Source: an alpha proteobacterium HIMB5
GTDB lineage: Bacteria; Pseudomonadota; Alphaproteobacteria; Pelagibacterales; Pelagibacteraceae
Reading direction: 5' to 3'
NCBI GenBank assembly: GCA_000299095.1
Contig: CP003809.1
Location: 1,174,001 to 1,238,000 of the forward strand
Length of the DNA stretch: 64,000 bases
Shown here: piece by piece, positions 52,845-62,311 of the stretch
Position numbering within the stretch: the first letter of the stretch is position 1
Layout: each line of letters begins with the position of its first letter
The notes under the pieces: generated by a model
What the model saw: the letters and a program-made list of their open reading frames with translations, nothing else
Told to the model about the DNA's origin: nothing
Database searches by the model: none
Translations under genes and position numbers: made by a program

Positions 52845-53231
52845 TTAACCTGAATAATCAGGATTAATCAAATTTTTTTTAATCTTATATTTTTTACATA
52901 AATCTGGAATATTTTCATATCTAACATCATCTTCTTTTCTAAAATCATTAAAACTAAAACAAAAATAATCTGTATTATTAACCAAATTTATTGCTTTTAC
53001 AGTTGATAAAGAATTTCTGATACCTGCAAAACTACCTGGACCTCTATTTACATATATTTCGGAGATATTATTTAAATTTTTTTTATGTTTCTCTAAAAAT
53101 TCATTAATCAGGATTGATAATTTTTCGTAGTTAATTTTACTATTTTCATGTTCAACTTTATGAATATTATCTTTATTGATGAACATTAAAAAAATTTTCT
53201 CATTTGCGACATCAATTATTAGTTTTGTCAT
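52845..53231 (-). CDS. tsaB: Short TsaB-like protein (N-terminal lobe only)
   Basis: TsaB is a non-catalytic partner of TsaD in t6A37 tRNA modification. The diagnostic block GPGSFAGIRNSLSTVKAI is present around residues 65-82, and the first strand (TKLIIDVANEKIFLMFI) fits the ASKHA fold. But the protein stops at 128 residues, whereas most TsaB are about 200-230, so the second lobe is missing. The coding frame is intact with no frameshift evident, so this looks like real reduction, not a sequencing break. Position (next to fur, miaB) supports the call. Its 5' end overlaps the divergent deacetylase gene by 53 bases. Confidence 0.75.
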   Translation of the reverse strand: MTKLIIDVANEKIFLMFINKDNIHKVEHENSKINYEKLSILINEFLEKHKKNLNNISEIYVNRGPGSFAGIRNSLSTVKAINLVNNTDYFCFSFNDFRKEDDVRYENIPDLCKKYKIKKNLINPDYSG

Positions 53232-54237
53232 TTGCTATTTTCATTTATCATTTAACTCTATTGCATCTGAAAATGATAGTAAATTTTTTTCAAATGATAA
53301 GGGCGTTTTGTCTTTGATGTATCATCGATTTAATGAAAACAAATATCCTTCAACAAACATCAGAATGAATGTGTTTGATGAACAAATGCAAATGATTAAA
53401 AATCTTGGATATAAATTTTATGATCCCAAGCTTTTTGAAGAAGAATTTAATATAAGTAAAAAAGAAAAAAAAATATTGATCTCAATTGATGACGGTTTTA
53501 GTTCGTTCTACAATGAGGCATGGCCATATTTAAAAAAAAATAATATTCCATTTATTTTATTTGTTTCAACTGAACCAGTTGGAAAAAATGGTTACATGAC
53601 ATGGGAACAAATTATAGAAATTGAAAAATCACCCTTAGGCACAATTGGACATCATTCTCATACTCATGAATACCTAATTGATTTTAGTAATGATGATTTT
53701 ATAAATGATATTGAAACTGCTAATAAAATTTTTAAAGAAAAACTTGGCTATATTCCCACCATATTTTCTTATCCCTTTGGAGAATATTCAAAATTTATGA
53801 AAGATTATATCTCAGAAAACTTTAATATTGCTTTTGGACAACATTCTGGGGTAATTGATTTGAATAAAGATAAATACGAACTACCAAGATTTCCCATTAA
53901 TGAAAAATATGGTGACTTAAAAAGATTTAAATCTGTCATAAATTATAACCCTCTTGAATATAAATCTATTAAACCAGAAGAAAAAAAAATAAATAATAAC
54001 TCTAACCCTCCCGAATTATTAGTTGAGTTTTTTGATGAACAAAAAAATATAAATAATATTTCTTGTTATTCTAATGATGGTGGTAATTGGAAAAAAACAA
54101 ATTCTACTTTTGAAAATAATATAATGAAGATAAAATTTGAAGATAAGTTTTTACCGAGACGAGGAAGAATTAATTGCTCGTTAAATGATAAAGGTAAATG
54201 GAGATGGTTTGGAACTCAATTTACTGTAAGAAATTAA
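53179..54237 (+). CDS. Polysaccharide deacetylase-family exported protein
   Basis: A 352-residue protein with a signal peptide (MNIKKIFSFATSIISFVICYFHLSFNSIASE) and a NodB-type deacetylase domain: LMYHRF near the start, LISIDDGFSS (catalytic and metal Asp), HHSHTHEYL (metal His) and FSYPFGEYS. After about residue 250 a separate beta-rich domain follows, with two Cys (NISCYSND, GRINCSLND). It probably de-N-acetylates peptidoglycan or another envelope glycan. The ATG at 53179 lies inside tsaB on the other strand; a TTG sits one codon upstream. Starting later would destroy the signal peptide. It is convergent with the Bax-like gene. Confidence 0.82.
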   Translation: MNIKKIFSFATSIISFVICYFHLSFNSIASENDSKFFSNDKGVLSLMYHRFNENKYPSTNIRMNVFDEQMQMIKNLGYKFYDPKLFEEEFNISKKEKKILISIDDGFSSFYNEAWPYLKKNNIPFILFVSTEPVGKNGYMTWEQIIEIEKSPLGTIGHHSHTHEYLIDFSNDDFINDIETANKIFKEKLGYIPTIFSYPFGEYSKFMKDYISENFNIAFGQHSGVIDLNKDKYELPRFPINEKYGDLKRFKSVINYNPLEYKSIKPEEKKINNNSNPPELLVEFFDEQKNINNISCYSNDGGNWKKTNSTFENNIMKIKFEDKFLPRRGRINCSLNDKGKWRWFGTQFTVRN

Positions 54238-55346
54238 ATTAAACTCTCTAATTTTTTGCTTGATGGTAAAAGCTTTGCGTCATCAAAATCTTTTAGATTA
54301 TTTTGCTCAATAATTTTTTGTAAAATTTCAACATATTTTGTACCCGTTTCTGCATACTTATCTAGATGTTCAGATAAAATCATACTATCTAATTCTTTAC
54401 CCTGTGATCTTAATTCAGCTCTTGCTTTTCTAAACTCTTTGTATGATTTATGTGTATTCAAATTTCTTTGATATGCTCTAACAGAAGCTTGTAAAATGTT
54501 AAATTTCATTACTTTGTGACCCTCTGATGAGTCTGAATCTTTTGGCTTTAATCCTTCTCCAGACCATGTCCATTGTCCAAACAAAGCATTCCCTTCTAAA
54601 GCAAATCTAGAAGTTCCCCATCCAGTTTCTTTAGCAGCTTGTGCCAAAGCTAATGAAGTAGGTATTTCATCCATTCTAATTTTTAATGTTGATAGATCTT
54701 TTGAATTTACACCATATTGCTTGTACTTTTTATTTAACCATTTTTTTTCAACTTCTGAATTACTAGATTTATTAATTATACTAAACAGCTTTATCCTATC
54801 TAACTTAATTTTATTATTTTCTTCTAAAACCAAAGGTAATACAATTTGAAGAAATAATTCTTTTCTTTTGTTTGTATTTTCAATTTTCTTTATTTCATGT
54901 GGTAGCCAAGTAAGTGCAACTGGCTTAACTAATTTATTTTTTCTCACATCACTTAAACTATAGTTTGTATCTTCAAATAATTGTTTTATGGTTGATGCGC
55001 TTAAACGAATTGAGTCATTTTCAAAATCATTTAATGTTAAAATATCCGATAACAAATCTTTTTCGTTAAAAATTTCATCATTATCACTTAATTCGTCTTT
55101 TTCATTACTGCTTTTACCATCAAGTTTATAAACCATAATTTTTCTAGAATTATTTTTAAACTCATTAGTAAGTATGTCTTCATCTACAAAATTAACAACA
55201 ATAGGAGCAATATAAAAAAATGATAAAATTAAGATACATGAAATTAAAGTTCGTCCAATAGTTCCTGTTACTCTATTTCCAAATAAGTAAATTGTTTCAG
55301 TTGTTTTTTTTTTATAGTTGAAATTTATAAACTTTATCTTTTTCAT
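54234..55346 (-). CDS. Bax-like glucosaminidase family protein
   Basis: A 370-residue membrane-anchored protein. After a basic N-terminus comes one hydrophobic helix (residues ~33-54), a long Asp/Glu-rich linker, and a C-terminal glucosaminidase domain of the Bax/GH73 type. It includes PTSLALAQAAKETGWGTSRFALEGNALFGQWTW, with the catalytic Glu in KETGWG, and SVRAYQRNLNTHKSYKEFRKAR. It probably trims peptidoglycan at the periplasmic face. Its start overlaps the nfuA stop by one base; its 3' end overlaps the deacetylase gene by 4 bases, placing two cell-wall genes tail to tail. Confidence 0.82.
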   Translation of the reverse strand: MKKIKFINFNYKKKTTETIYLFGNRVTGTIGRTLISCILILSFFYIAPIVVNFVDEDILTNEFKNNSRKIMVYKLDGKSSNEKDELSDNDEIFNEKDLLSDILTLNDFENDSIRLSASTIKQLFEDTNYSLSDVRKNKLVKPVALTWLPHEIKKIENTNKRKELFLQIVLPLVLEENNKIKLDRIKLFSIINKSSNSEVEKKWLNKKYKQYGVNSKDLSTLKIRMDEIPTSLALAQAAKETGWGTSRFALEGNALFGQWTWSGEGLKPKDSDSSEGHKVMKFNILQASVRAYQRNLNTHKSYKEFRKARAELRSQGKELDSMILSEHLDKYAETGTKYVEILQKIIEQNNLKDFDDAKLLPSSKKLESLI

Positions 55347-55885
55347 TATACTGCTTCTACCTCTTTAACCTCTTTAATATAATGTTTTAGTAAATTTTGA
55401 ACTCCCTGCTTTAAAGTCATCGTAGAGCTTGGACATCCTGAGCAACTTCCTTGTAATTGAACTCTTACAATCCCATCTTTAAATTCTTTAAATTTTATAT
55501 CACCACCATCTTTGGCAACAGCTGGTCTAATTTTCTGATCTAGAATTTTTATAATATTTTTTTCAATTTCAGAAAAATTTGAAATTTTTTCATCTAAATT
55601 TTTATCAATAACAAATTCTTTACCATCTGAATAAAAATCATTGATAAAAGAAATAACAATATGTTTTATTTCTTCCCAATTGATATTATCTTTTTTATTT
55701 ACCGATATAAAATCTTCACCTAAAAATACTCCCTCAACACCATTTATTGACAATAAATTTCTTATCAAATCATTGTTAATATTTCCTTTTTTTGTGATCT
55801 CAAAAGATCCATTATTAGAAACTTTTTTTCCTGGTAAAAACTTTAGAGAATTAGGATTAGGTGTATTTTCTGTTTGGACAAACAT
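55346..55885 (-). CDS. NifU-like Fe-S scaffold/carrier (Nfu type)
   Basis: A 179-residue protein carrying assembled Fe-S clusters to client enzymes. It has an N-terminal Nfu domain (MFVQTENTPNPNSLKFLPG) and a C-terminal NifU-type domain with Cys 148 and Cys 151 (GSCSGCPSSTMTLKQGV). The two-domain plan matches mitochondrial NFU1 and alphaproteobacterial relatives rather than E. coli NfuA. It lies between trpS and the Bax-like gene, as part of a conserved alphaproteobacterial string. Confidence 0.92.
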   Translation of the reverse strand: MFVQTENTPNPNSLKFLPGKKVSNNGSFEITKKGNINNDLIRNLLSINGVEGVFLGEDFISVNKKDNINWEEIKHIVISFINDFYSDGKEFVIDKNLDEKISNFSEIEKNIIKILDQKIRPAVAKDGGDIKFKEFKDGIVRVQLQGSCSGCPSSTMTLKQGVQNLLKHYIKEVKEVEAV

Positions 55886-55933
55886 GCTGTAAATATAGTA
55901 ATAAATTTTAAAATTAAAACTTGTTAATTTAGA

Positions 55934-56938
55934 TTAATTAAATCCGACTATTTGCTTTATTTTTTTAACTTTTTCTGAAGCAATATTATTTGCTTTTTCA
56001 CAACCTAAATCAAGAATTCTGTCTAAATAATCTCGATTTGACATTAATTTATTTATTTCATCGGATATTGGTTCAAGTTTATCAACTAAAACTTGAATTA
56101 AAGATTCTTTAAACTCTGAAAAGTTTTTACCTGAAAATTCATTAATAGTTTTTTCCAAAGCAACATCATTTAAACTTGAATAGATACTCAACAAATTTTT
56201 TGCTTCAGGTCGTTTATCTAATTCTTTAATGTCTGCTGGTAAAGGCATAGGATCTGTTTTAGCTTTTTTGATTTTTGAAATAATTGCATCTTTATTATCA
56301 GTTAAATTAATTCTACTTGAATCTGAAACCTCGGATTTACTCATTTTTTTTGTACCATCTCTCAAACTCATAATTCTAGAAAATTCTTTTTGAATTAATG
56401 GTTCTGGGATTTTCAGAAAGTTTTCTTGTTCGAAATCATTATTAAATTTTTGAGCTATATCACGGCTCAATTCTAAGTGTTGTTTTTGATCTTCGCCGAC
56501 AGGCACATGTGTTGCATCATAAAGCAAAATGTCAGCTGCCATTAAAACTGGGTATGAATATAACCCAACACTCGCCTTTTCTTTGTCTTTCCCTGCTTTT
56601 TCTTTAAATTGAGTCATTCTATTTAACCAACCCATTCTAGCTACACAACTAAAGATCCATGCTGCTTCTGCATGAGCTGAAACCCTTGATTGATTGAATA
56701 TTATATTTTTTTCAGGATCGATCCCACTTGCTACAAACGTTGCAACAGTTTCTCGAATATTTTCAGTTAATAATTTTGGATCTTGTTTTACTGTTATTGC
56801 GTGGAGATCTACAACACAGTATATGCAATGATTATTTTGAACATTTCCTAATTTTACAAAATTTTTAATAGCACCTAAATAATTTCCTAAATGCAAATTA
56901 CCAGTAGGTTGAACACCTGAAAAAATTTTCTTGCTCAT
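55934..56938 (-). CDS. trpS: Tryptophanyl-tRNA synthetase
   Basis: A class I aminoacyl-tRNA synthetase of 334 residues. The HIGH-like motif appears in [17 protein letters not shown] and the KMSKS loop in [14 protein letters not shown]. The ATP/Trp pocket block [26 protein letters not shown] is intact. The length is standard for bacterial TrpS. It follows murJ by 6 bases on the same strand. Confidence 0.96.
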   Translation of the reverse strand: MSKKIFSGVQPTGNLHLGNYLGAIKNFVKLGNVQNNHCIYCVVDLHAITVKQDPKLLTENIRETVATFVASGIDPEKNIIFNQSRVSAHAEAAWIFSCVARMGWLNRMTQFKEKAGKDKEKASVGLYSYPVLMAADILLYDATHVPVGEDQKQHLELSRDIAQKFNNDFEQENFLKIPEPLIQKEFSRIMSLRDGTKKMSKSEVSDSSRINLTDNKDAIISKIKKAKTDPMPLPADIKELDKRPEAKNLLSIYSSLNDVALEKTINEFSGKNFSEFKESLIQVLVDKLEPISDEINKLMSNRDYLDRILDLGCEKANNIASEKVKKIKQIVGFN

Positions 56939-56944
56939 AACAAA

Positions 56945-58474
56945 TTAATATTTAGCTCTAATATCACTTAATTTAAATGCTTTAATTAAAAAAGAAACCA
57001 AAAGATAAAAAAGAATGCTTAAAAATACAAAAATCAAAATAAAAATTGCTTTTAATGAATAATCGCTATGTAAATAGTAACTAAATTCGATAATCATAAA
57101 ATGAAAAAATATTCCCATTGCTAGGGAAGCAAATGTTATTTTAATAAATTGAATTAAAAAACTTTGGTTAAATTTAAATAAGTCTTTGTTTAGTAGATAT
57201 AAAAATAAAATAACTGTGTTGAACCATGATGAAATTGAAGTTGCAATTGGTATAATTATAAATCCTATCTCTTTAAAATAATATACACTTATGAAAACAT
57301 TTAATGCTACCGAAACTAAAGAAATATAAAAAGGAGTTTTGGTATCGTTATTTGCAAAAAAGAAACTTGAAAATATTTTTATTAGAGCAAATGCTGGTAA
57401 ACCAAATGCAAAATAAAAAAGAGCTTTTGAAGAATTTATTATAGATTGCTCATTAAAAGATCCATATCCAAACAAAGCAGATACTATTTCCTCTGAGCCT
57501 AAAAATAAAGCTATAGAGGCTGGTAATGATAAAAATAAACAAAGTTCAATTGATTTATTTTGAATAAGATTAATCTTTTCTTTGTTTTTTGATTGAATAT
57601 ATTTTGATAGTTGTGGAAGTATAACTACGCCCACAGCAATTCCAGCTATTGCTAAATTTATCTGATAAATTCTATCGGCATAGTATAAATATGAAACAGC
57701 TCCTGCTTGGAAGGACGCAATAATAGTGCCAATTAAAACATTTATTTGAGTTACACCTGCAGCAAAAATACTTGGAAATAATTTCCTGAAAAAAAACTTA
57801 ATTTTTTGATTAAAATTAATTTTAAAAGATAAATTCAATGAGAAATATTTTTTAACAAAAATATATAAAAATAATAATTGTATAATCCCACTAATTGTTA
57901 CTGCGTAAGACAATTGGTAAGCAAGTTGATCTCCAATGTTGGCTGAAATTAACAATGTAATTATTAATATCAAATTTAAAATAATTGGAGATGCGGCTGC
58001 TGCAGCAAATCTATTATTAGAGTTTAATATTGCAGCAAAAAAAGATGCTAGAGATACAAACAATAAAAAAGGAAAGGTAATTCTTGTTAATTTAATTGCT
58101 AAATCTATTTTTTGATCATCTTCAATAAAGCCTGGAGCTAACAATGATACAAAAAAAGGTGCGAATAATTCAACAATAATAACTAAAAGAAACAATACTA
58201 TTAATAGAATATTAAAAACTTGATTTGCAAAATTATCAGATTTTATTTTTCCTAATCTTTGTTCAGATGTATAACTTGGTATAAATGCTGCATTAAATGT
58301 TCCTTCTGAAAACAATCTTCTAAATGTATTTGGAATTCTAAATGCCACAAAAAAAGCATCCGCTATAAAGCCAGTTCCTAAAAAAAAAGCTATTAGGATA
58401 TCTCTTATATATCCAGATATCCTACTTAATACGGTAAAGAAACTAAATGTGCCTGTTGACTTAATTAAGTTCAT
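56945..58474 (-). CDS. murJ: Lipid II flippase MurJ
   Basis: A MOP-superfamily flippase moving undecaprenyl-linked peptidoglycan precursor (lipid II) across the inner membrane. It has 509 residues with about fourteen hydrophobic helices, starting SFFTVLSRISGYIRDILIAFFLG. The conserved Arg-rich cytoplasmic loop FRIPNTFRRLFSEGTFNAAFIP is present. The start ATG lies within the first copy of a 21-base tandem repeat. It is divergent from maeB with a 71-base gap, and trpS follows. Confidence 0.94.
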   Translation of the reverse strand: MNLIKSTGTFSFFTVLSRISGYIRDILIAFFLGTGFIADAFFVAFRIPNTFRRLFSEGTFNAAFIPSYTSEQRLGKIKSDNFANQVFNILLIVLFLLVIIVELFAPFFVSLLAPGFIEDDQKIDLAIKLTRITFPFLLFVSLASFFAAILNSNNRFAAAAASPIILNLILIITLLISANIGDQLAYQLSYAVTISGIIQLLFLYIFVKKYFSLNLSFKINFNQKIKFFFRKLFPSIFAAGVTQINVLIGTIIASFQAGAVSYLYYADRIYQINLAIAGIAVGVVILPQLSKYIQSKNKEKINLIQNKSIELCLFLSLPASIALFLGSEEIVSALFGYGSFNEQSIINSSKALFYFAFGLPAFALIKIFSSFFFANNDTKTPFYISLVSVALNVFISVYYFKEIGFIIIPIATSISSWFNTVILFLYLLNKDLFKFNQSFLIQFIKITFASLAMGIFFHFMIIEFSYYLHSDYSLKAIFILIFVFLSILFYLLVSFLIKAFKLSDIRAKY

Positions 58475-58505
58475 AAATCATATTATTAAGTTCATAAATC
58501 ATATT
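58464..58505. repeat. 21-bp perfect tandem duplication at the murJ start
   Basis: The unit ATTAAGTTCATAAATCATATT occurs twice in direct succession (58464-58484 and 58485-58505). The first copy contains the murJ start codon (minus strand, 58472-58474). The second places another ATG upstream (58493-58495) that hits a stop after five codons. The repeat is exact, implying a recent slip or a maintained structure. Confidence 0.97.
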
Positions 58506-58545
58506 AGTCTTAATTTAGTCCTATTTGTACATATAAATACTGAAA

Positions 58546-60837
58546 ATGAAAAAAACAAAAGCTGATCATTACACTGATAAAGAAGCATTAGAGTTTCATA
58601 CTAAAAAAAAACCTGGCAAGATTGAGATTGTTTCATCAAAAAATATGACAACAAAAAGAGATCTTGCCCTTGCTTATTCTCCTGGGGTAGCTGTTCCTGT
58701 AAAAAAAATTAGTGAAAATCCTGAGACAGCTTACGATTATACAAGTAAGGGTAATTTAGTGGCCGTAATTAGTAATGGTTCTGCAATTTTAGGATTGGGT
58801 AATTTAGGAGCACTTGCTTCTAAACCAGTAATGGAAGGAAAAGCAGTTTTATTTAAAAGATTTGCAGATATAGATTCTATAGACCTGGAGATTGATTGCT
58901 CAGACGCTAATGAAATAATTCAAAGTATAAAAAATTTTGCACCCAGTTTTGGAGGTATAAATTTAGAAGATATAGCGGCACCAGATTGTTTTATAATTGA
59001 ACAAAAATTAAAAGAAATTTTAGATATTCCAGTCTTTCATGACGATCAACATGGAACTGCAATTATCACAACAGCTGCCTTAATAAATGCTTTAGATATA
59101 AGTCGTAAATCAATCAAAGATATTAAGGTAGTAGTAAATGGAGCTGGTGCATCTGCAATAGCTTGCACTGAATTATTTAAAAGAACAGGGGTGCCTCATG
59201 AAAATGTGATTATGCTTGATAGAAAAGGTGTAATTTATAAAGGCAGACCAGAAAAAGTTGATCAATGGAAATCTAGACACGCAATTGAAACAAAAAAAAG
59301 AACTTTAGAAGATGCTATAGATGGGGCAGATGTTTTTTTAGGTTTGTCTGCTAAAGGAGCTTTACCAAAAGCTTTCGTAAAAAAGATGGCAAAAAATCCA
59401 ATTATATTTGCTTGTGCAAATCCAGATCCAGAAATTACTCCTGAGGAAATTGAAGAAGTAAGAGATGATGCAATTATTGCAACAGGAAGATCTGATTATC
59501 CAAATCAAGTAAATAATTTAATTGGTTTTCCATACATTTTTAGGGGCGCTTTAGATGTTAGGTCTAAAACAATTAATGAGGAAATGAAAATTGCTGCAGC
59601 TCATGCTATTGCTAATTTAGCAAGAGAGGATGTGCCTGACGAAGTTGTAGCCGCAATGGGTGGTAACAGGCCTCATTATGGTAAAGAATATATTATCCCC
59701 TCAACTTTTGACCCGAGATTAATAAGTGTTATCCCTGCTGCTGTTGCAAAAGCTGCAATGGAAACGGGTGTTGCAAGAAAAGAGATAAAAAATTTTGATA
59801 CATACAAAGATGAATTAAAACAAAGATTAGATCCAACAGTTACAATAATGAATGGGATAAACAACTTAATTAAAAACAAACAGAAGAGAATAGTATTTGC
59901 TGATGGAGAAGATGAAAATACTTTAAAAGCTGCAATTGCATTTAAAAATTCTAAATTAGGTATTCCTATATTGGTAGGAAAGGAAGCAAAAATTAAAGAA
60001 CAAATCCAAAAGATTGGTTATGATGATCATTTTGATTTTGAAATAACTAATTCAACAGACAATTCAAAAAGAGAAAAATATACAAAATACTTATTTAAAA
60101 AACTTCAAAGGGAACAGGGTCTTTTGGAATGGGATTGTGACAGACTTGTGAGAAATGATCGTGTAATTTGGGCTTCTTGTATGGTCGCTTGTGGTGATGC
60201 TGATGGTGCTGTAACTGGAAATACAAGACGTTTTGGAGCTTCATTAGAAAAAGTACAACAAGTGGTAGGTGCAAGAGCCGGGGAAATAATGTTTGGATTG
60301 AATCTTGTGGTTCACAAAGGGAAAACAATTTTTGTTGCTGATACAAGTGTTCATGAATGGCCAACATCCCAACAACTATCTGAAATAGCAATTTCAGCAG
60401 CAAGAGTAGTTAGATTATTTGGATTTGATCCCAAAGTTGCTTTTGTTTCCCACTCAACTTTTGGACAGCCAGTAACAAGCAGAACAGAACAAATCAGAGA
60501 AGCTGTTGAAATTTTAAAAAATAAAAAAGTAGATTTTGAATTTGATGGAGACATGCAGCCTGATGTTGCATTAAATGAGGAGTATAAAAAATTGTATCCT
60601 TTTTCTAAAATTGTAGGTAATGCAAATATACTAGTCATGCCCGGTCAACATGCGGCATCTATATCTTATAAAATGATAAAAGCATTTGGTGATAGCAAAG
60701 TAATAGGGCCTTTGTTAATTGGTTTAGGCTTGCCTATAGAAATAGCTCCTCTAAGATGTTCAACTTCAGAGATTTTAAACTTAGCCTCTATTGCAGCTTA
60801 CTCATCGGATATTATTGATTATAATTTAGAAAATTAA
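58546..60837 (+). CDS. maeB: NADP-type malic enzyme with phosphotransacetylase-like domain
   Basis: Oxidative decarboxylation of malate to pyruvate, yielding NADPH. The 763-residue protein is the large MaeB form: malic domain (residues ~1-165, with [15 protein letters not shown] and [10 protein letters not shown]), a Rossmann NAD(P) domain ([17 protein letters not shown]), then from about residue 430 a phosphotransacetylase-like domain without a separate start. In this family that domain is thought to be regulatory, responding to acetyl-CoA. It is a single gene, divergent from murJ and overlapping the BON gene by 4 bases at its end. Confidence 0.95.
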   Translation: MKKTKADHYTDKEALEFHTKKKPGKIEIVSSKNMTTKRDLALAYSPGVAVPVKKISENPETAYDYTSKGNLVAVISNGSAILGLGNLGALASKPVMEGKAVLFKRFADIDSIDLEIDCSDANEIIQSIKNFAPSFGGINLEDIAAPDCFIIEQKLKEILDIPVFHDDQHGTAIITTAALINALDISRKSIKDIKVVVNGAGASAIACTELFKRTGVPHENVIMLDRKGVIYKGRPEKVDQWKSRHAIETKKRTLEDAIDGADVFLGLSAKGALPKAFVKKMAKNPIIFACANPDPEITPEEIEEVRDDAIIATGRSDYPNQVNNLIGFPYIFRGALDVRSKTINEEMKIAAAHAIANLAREDVPDEVVAAMGGNRPHYGKEYIIPSTFDPRLISVIPAAVAKAAMETGVARKEIKNFDTYKDELKQRLDPTVTIMNGINNLIKNKQKRIVFADGEDENTLKAAIAFKNSKLGIPILVGKEAKIKEQIQKIGYDDHFDFEITNSTDNSKREKYTKYLFKKLQREQGLLEWDCDRLVRNDRVIWASCMVACGDADGAVTGNTRRFGASLEKVQQVVGARAGEIMFGLNLVVHKGKTIFVADTSVHEWPTSQQLSEIAISAARVVRLFGFDPKVAFVSHSTFGQPVTSRTEQIREAVEILKNKKVDFEFDGDMQPDVALNEEYKKLYPFSKIVGNANILVMPGQHAASISYKMIKAFGDSKVIGPLLIGLGLPIEIAPLRCSTSEILNLASIAAYSSDIIDYNLEN

Positions 60838-61427
60838 TTTTTTTGAATTCTAAGATCTTCAACTAACATAATGCTAGCTATAACATCCTCGACATCTAAT
60901 ATTTCTTTTGCCTCTTTAATTACAAGATCTTTTTCGTCTGAGGTTTGAGCTATACCGTAAATAAATATTTTCTTCTTATATGTATCGATTTGATAATTAG
61001 AAGCTTTAATTTCTTTATTAAGGATAATAGCAGTTCTTAATTGAGAGGTGATTAATAAATCTTTTGCAGATTGTGAAAAATTAAATTCTTCTTTTATCTT
61101 AATATCATTTCTAACTGATCTAACTCCTTTAGTTTCCCAAGCAAGTTTTGTTAGTTGTAGTTTCTCTTCAGGATCATCAACAGTTCCTGTTAAAAAAATT
61201 CTTCCATCAAGCACTTTGGTTTTTACTTTAAGTAAATGATTTTTGTCTCTCAAGAGAATTTTAGTTTTTAAACTTTTCTCCATTATGGAGTCGTCAATTT
61301 GAGTGCCTACAGATCTCGGATCAAACGCAACACTCACACCTGTACCGAAGATACCTTTTGAAGCTACTCCGGCACAGTTTGTAAGAAATAATCCTATAAT
61401 AAATAATAATATTATCTTAATTTTCAT
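60834..61427 (-). CDS. BON-domain lipoprotein
   Basis: A 197-residue envelope protein with a lipoprotein signal (IIGLFLTNCAG, Cys 18) and two BON domains: LKTKILLRDKNHLLKVKTKVLDGRIFLTGTVDDPEEK and LRTAIILNKEIKASNYQIDTYKKKIFIYGIAQTSDEKDLV. BON domains bind phospholipid surfaces; the family includes DolP/YraP, which supports outer-membrane integrity. A DolP-like role is plausible. It overlaps the rsmI stop by 11 bases; an rsmI-adjacent BON protein is also seen in gammaproteobacteria (rsmI is near yraP in E. coli). Confidence 0.86.
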   Translation of the reverse strand: MKIKIILLFIIGLFLTNCAGVASKGIFGTGVSVAFDPRSVGTQIDDSIMEKSLKTKILLRDKNHLLKVKTKVLDGRIFLTGTVDDPEEKLQLTKLAWETKGVRSVRNDIKIKEEFNFSQSAKDLLITSQLRTAIILNKEIKASNYQIDTYKKKIFIYGIAQTSDEKDLVIKEAKEILDVEDVIASIMLVEDLRIQKN

Positions 61428-62280
61428 TCTTAATTTTTAAGCAATAATTATAAACATCTTTTTTTGAAATTTTTTTATCCAAACAAATTAATGCGGTAAT
61501 TTCTTTAATACTTAATTTTTTAATCATTTTGTTTATTTTATTCTTATCTGATTCACTTAAAGTTTGCGAAGATTTTTTTTCATCAATTTTTTCTGAGATC
61601 ACTACTGTAACCTCCCCTTTTAGAGTTAGATTAGATATATCAATTTCTCTAACAGTGCTCCTGACAAATTCTTCATAAATTTTTGTCATTTCTCTACAAA
61701 TCAAGATATTTCTTTCTAAAAAATATTTTTTAAATTCTGTTAAAGCTTTTTCTAATTTTCTTGCTGAAATAAAAAATACTATCGAACAATCTAAACTTGA
61801 AAGTTTTAATAAATCATCATTTAATATTTTTTTCTTTTCAGGCAAAAATCCGTAAAAATAGAATTTTTCAGAAAATCCACTTACAGAGATTGCACTTGTA
61901 ACTGCTGAAGGACCTGGAATTGGAACGATCTTAATATCATTTTTCAAACACTCATTTACTAGAAGTTTTCCAGGATCAGAAATTATTGGTGTTCCAGCAT
62001 CTGATATCAATGAAATTAGACTGCCTGATTTTAATAGTTTGATAACTTTATCTAAACTTTTCGCTTCATTAAATTTATAATAAGAAATTAAATTTGAATT
62101 TATATTGTACTTTTTTAATAAGTTTTTAGAAACCCTGGTATCTTCACACAATATGTGATCTGAATTTTTTAAAATCTCAATAGCTCTTAGGGTTATGTCC
62201 TCTAAATTTCCAATAGGAGTTGATATTAGATAAAGACCTTTTTTAAACTTATTATTGTCAGATTTAAAATTTAAGCTCAT
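61417..62280 (-). CDS. rsmI: 16S rRNA 2'-O-methyltransferase RsmI
   Basis: Methylates the ribose of C1402 in 16S rRNA. The 287-residue SAM-dependent enzyme of the tetrapyrrole-methylase fold has GLYLISTPIGNLEDITLRA, ILCEDTRVSKNLL, SLISDAGTPIISDPG and VPIPGPSAVTSAISVSGF, all in family order. It is divergent from the LpoA-like gene by 31 bases, as in many proteobacteria, where these two genes are head to head. The BON lipoprotein gene overlaps its 3' end. Confidence 0.95.
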   Translation of the reverse strand: MSLNFKSDNNKFKKGLYLISTPIGNLEDITLRAIEILKNSDHILCEDTRVSKNLLKKYNINSNLISYYKFNEAKSLDKVIKLLKSGSLISLISDAGTPIISDPGKLLVNECLKNDIKIVPIPGPSAVTSAISVSGFSEKFYFYGFLPEKKKILNDDLLKLSSLDCSIVFFISARKLEKALTEFKKYFLERNILICREMTKIYEEFVRSTVREIDISNLTLKGEVTVVISEKIDEKKSSQTLSESDKNKINKMIKKLSIKEITALICLDKKISKKDVYNYCLKIKNEN

Positions 62281-62311
62281 TTAGAAAATAAATTGTTATA
62301 ATACTATTCAA

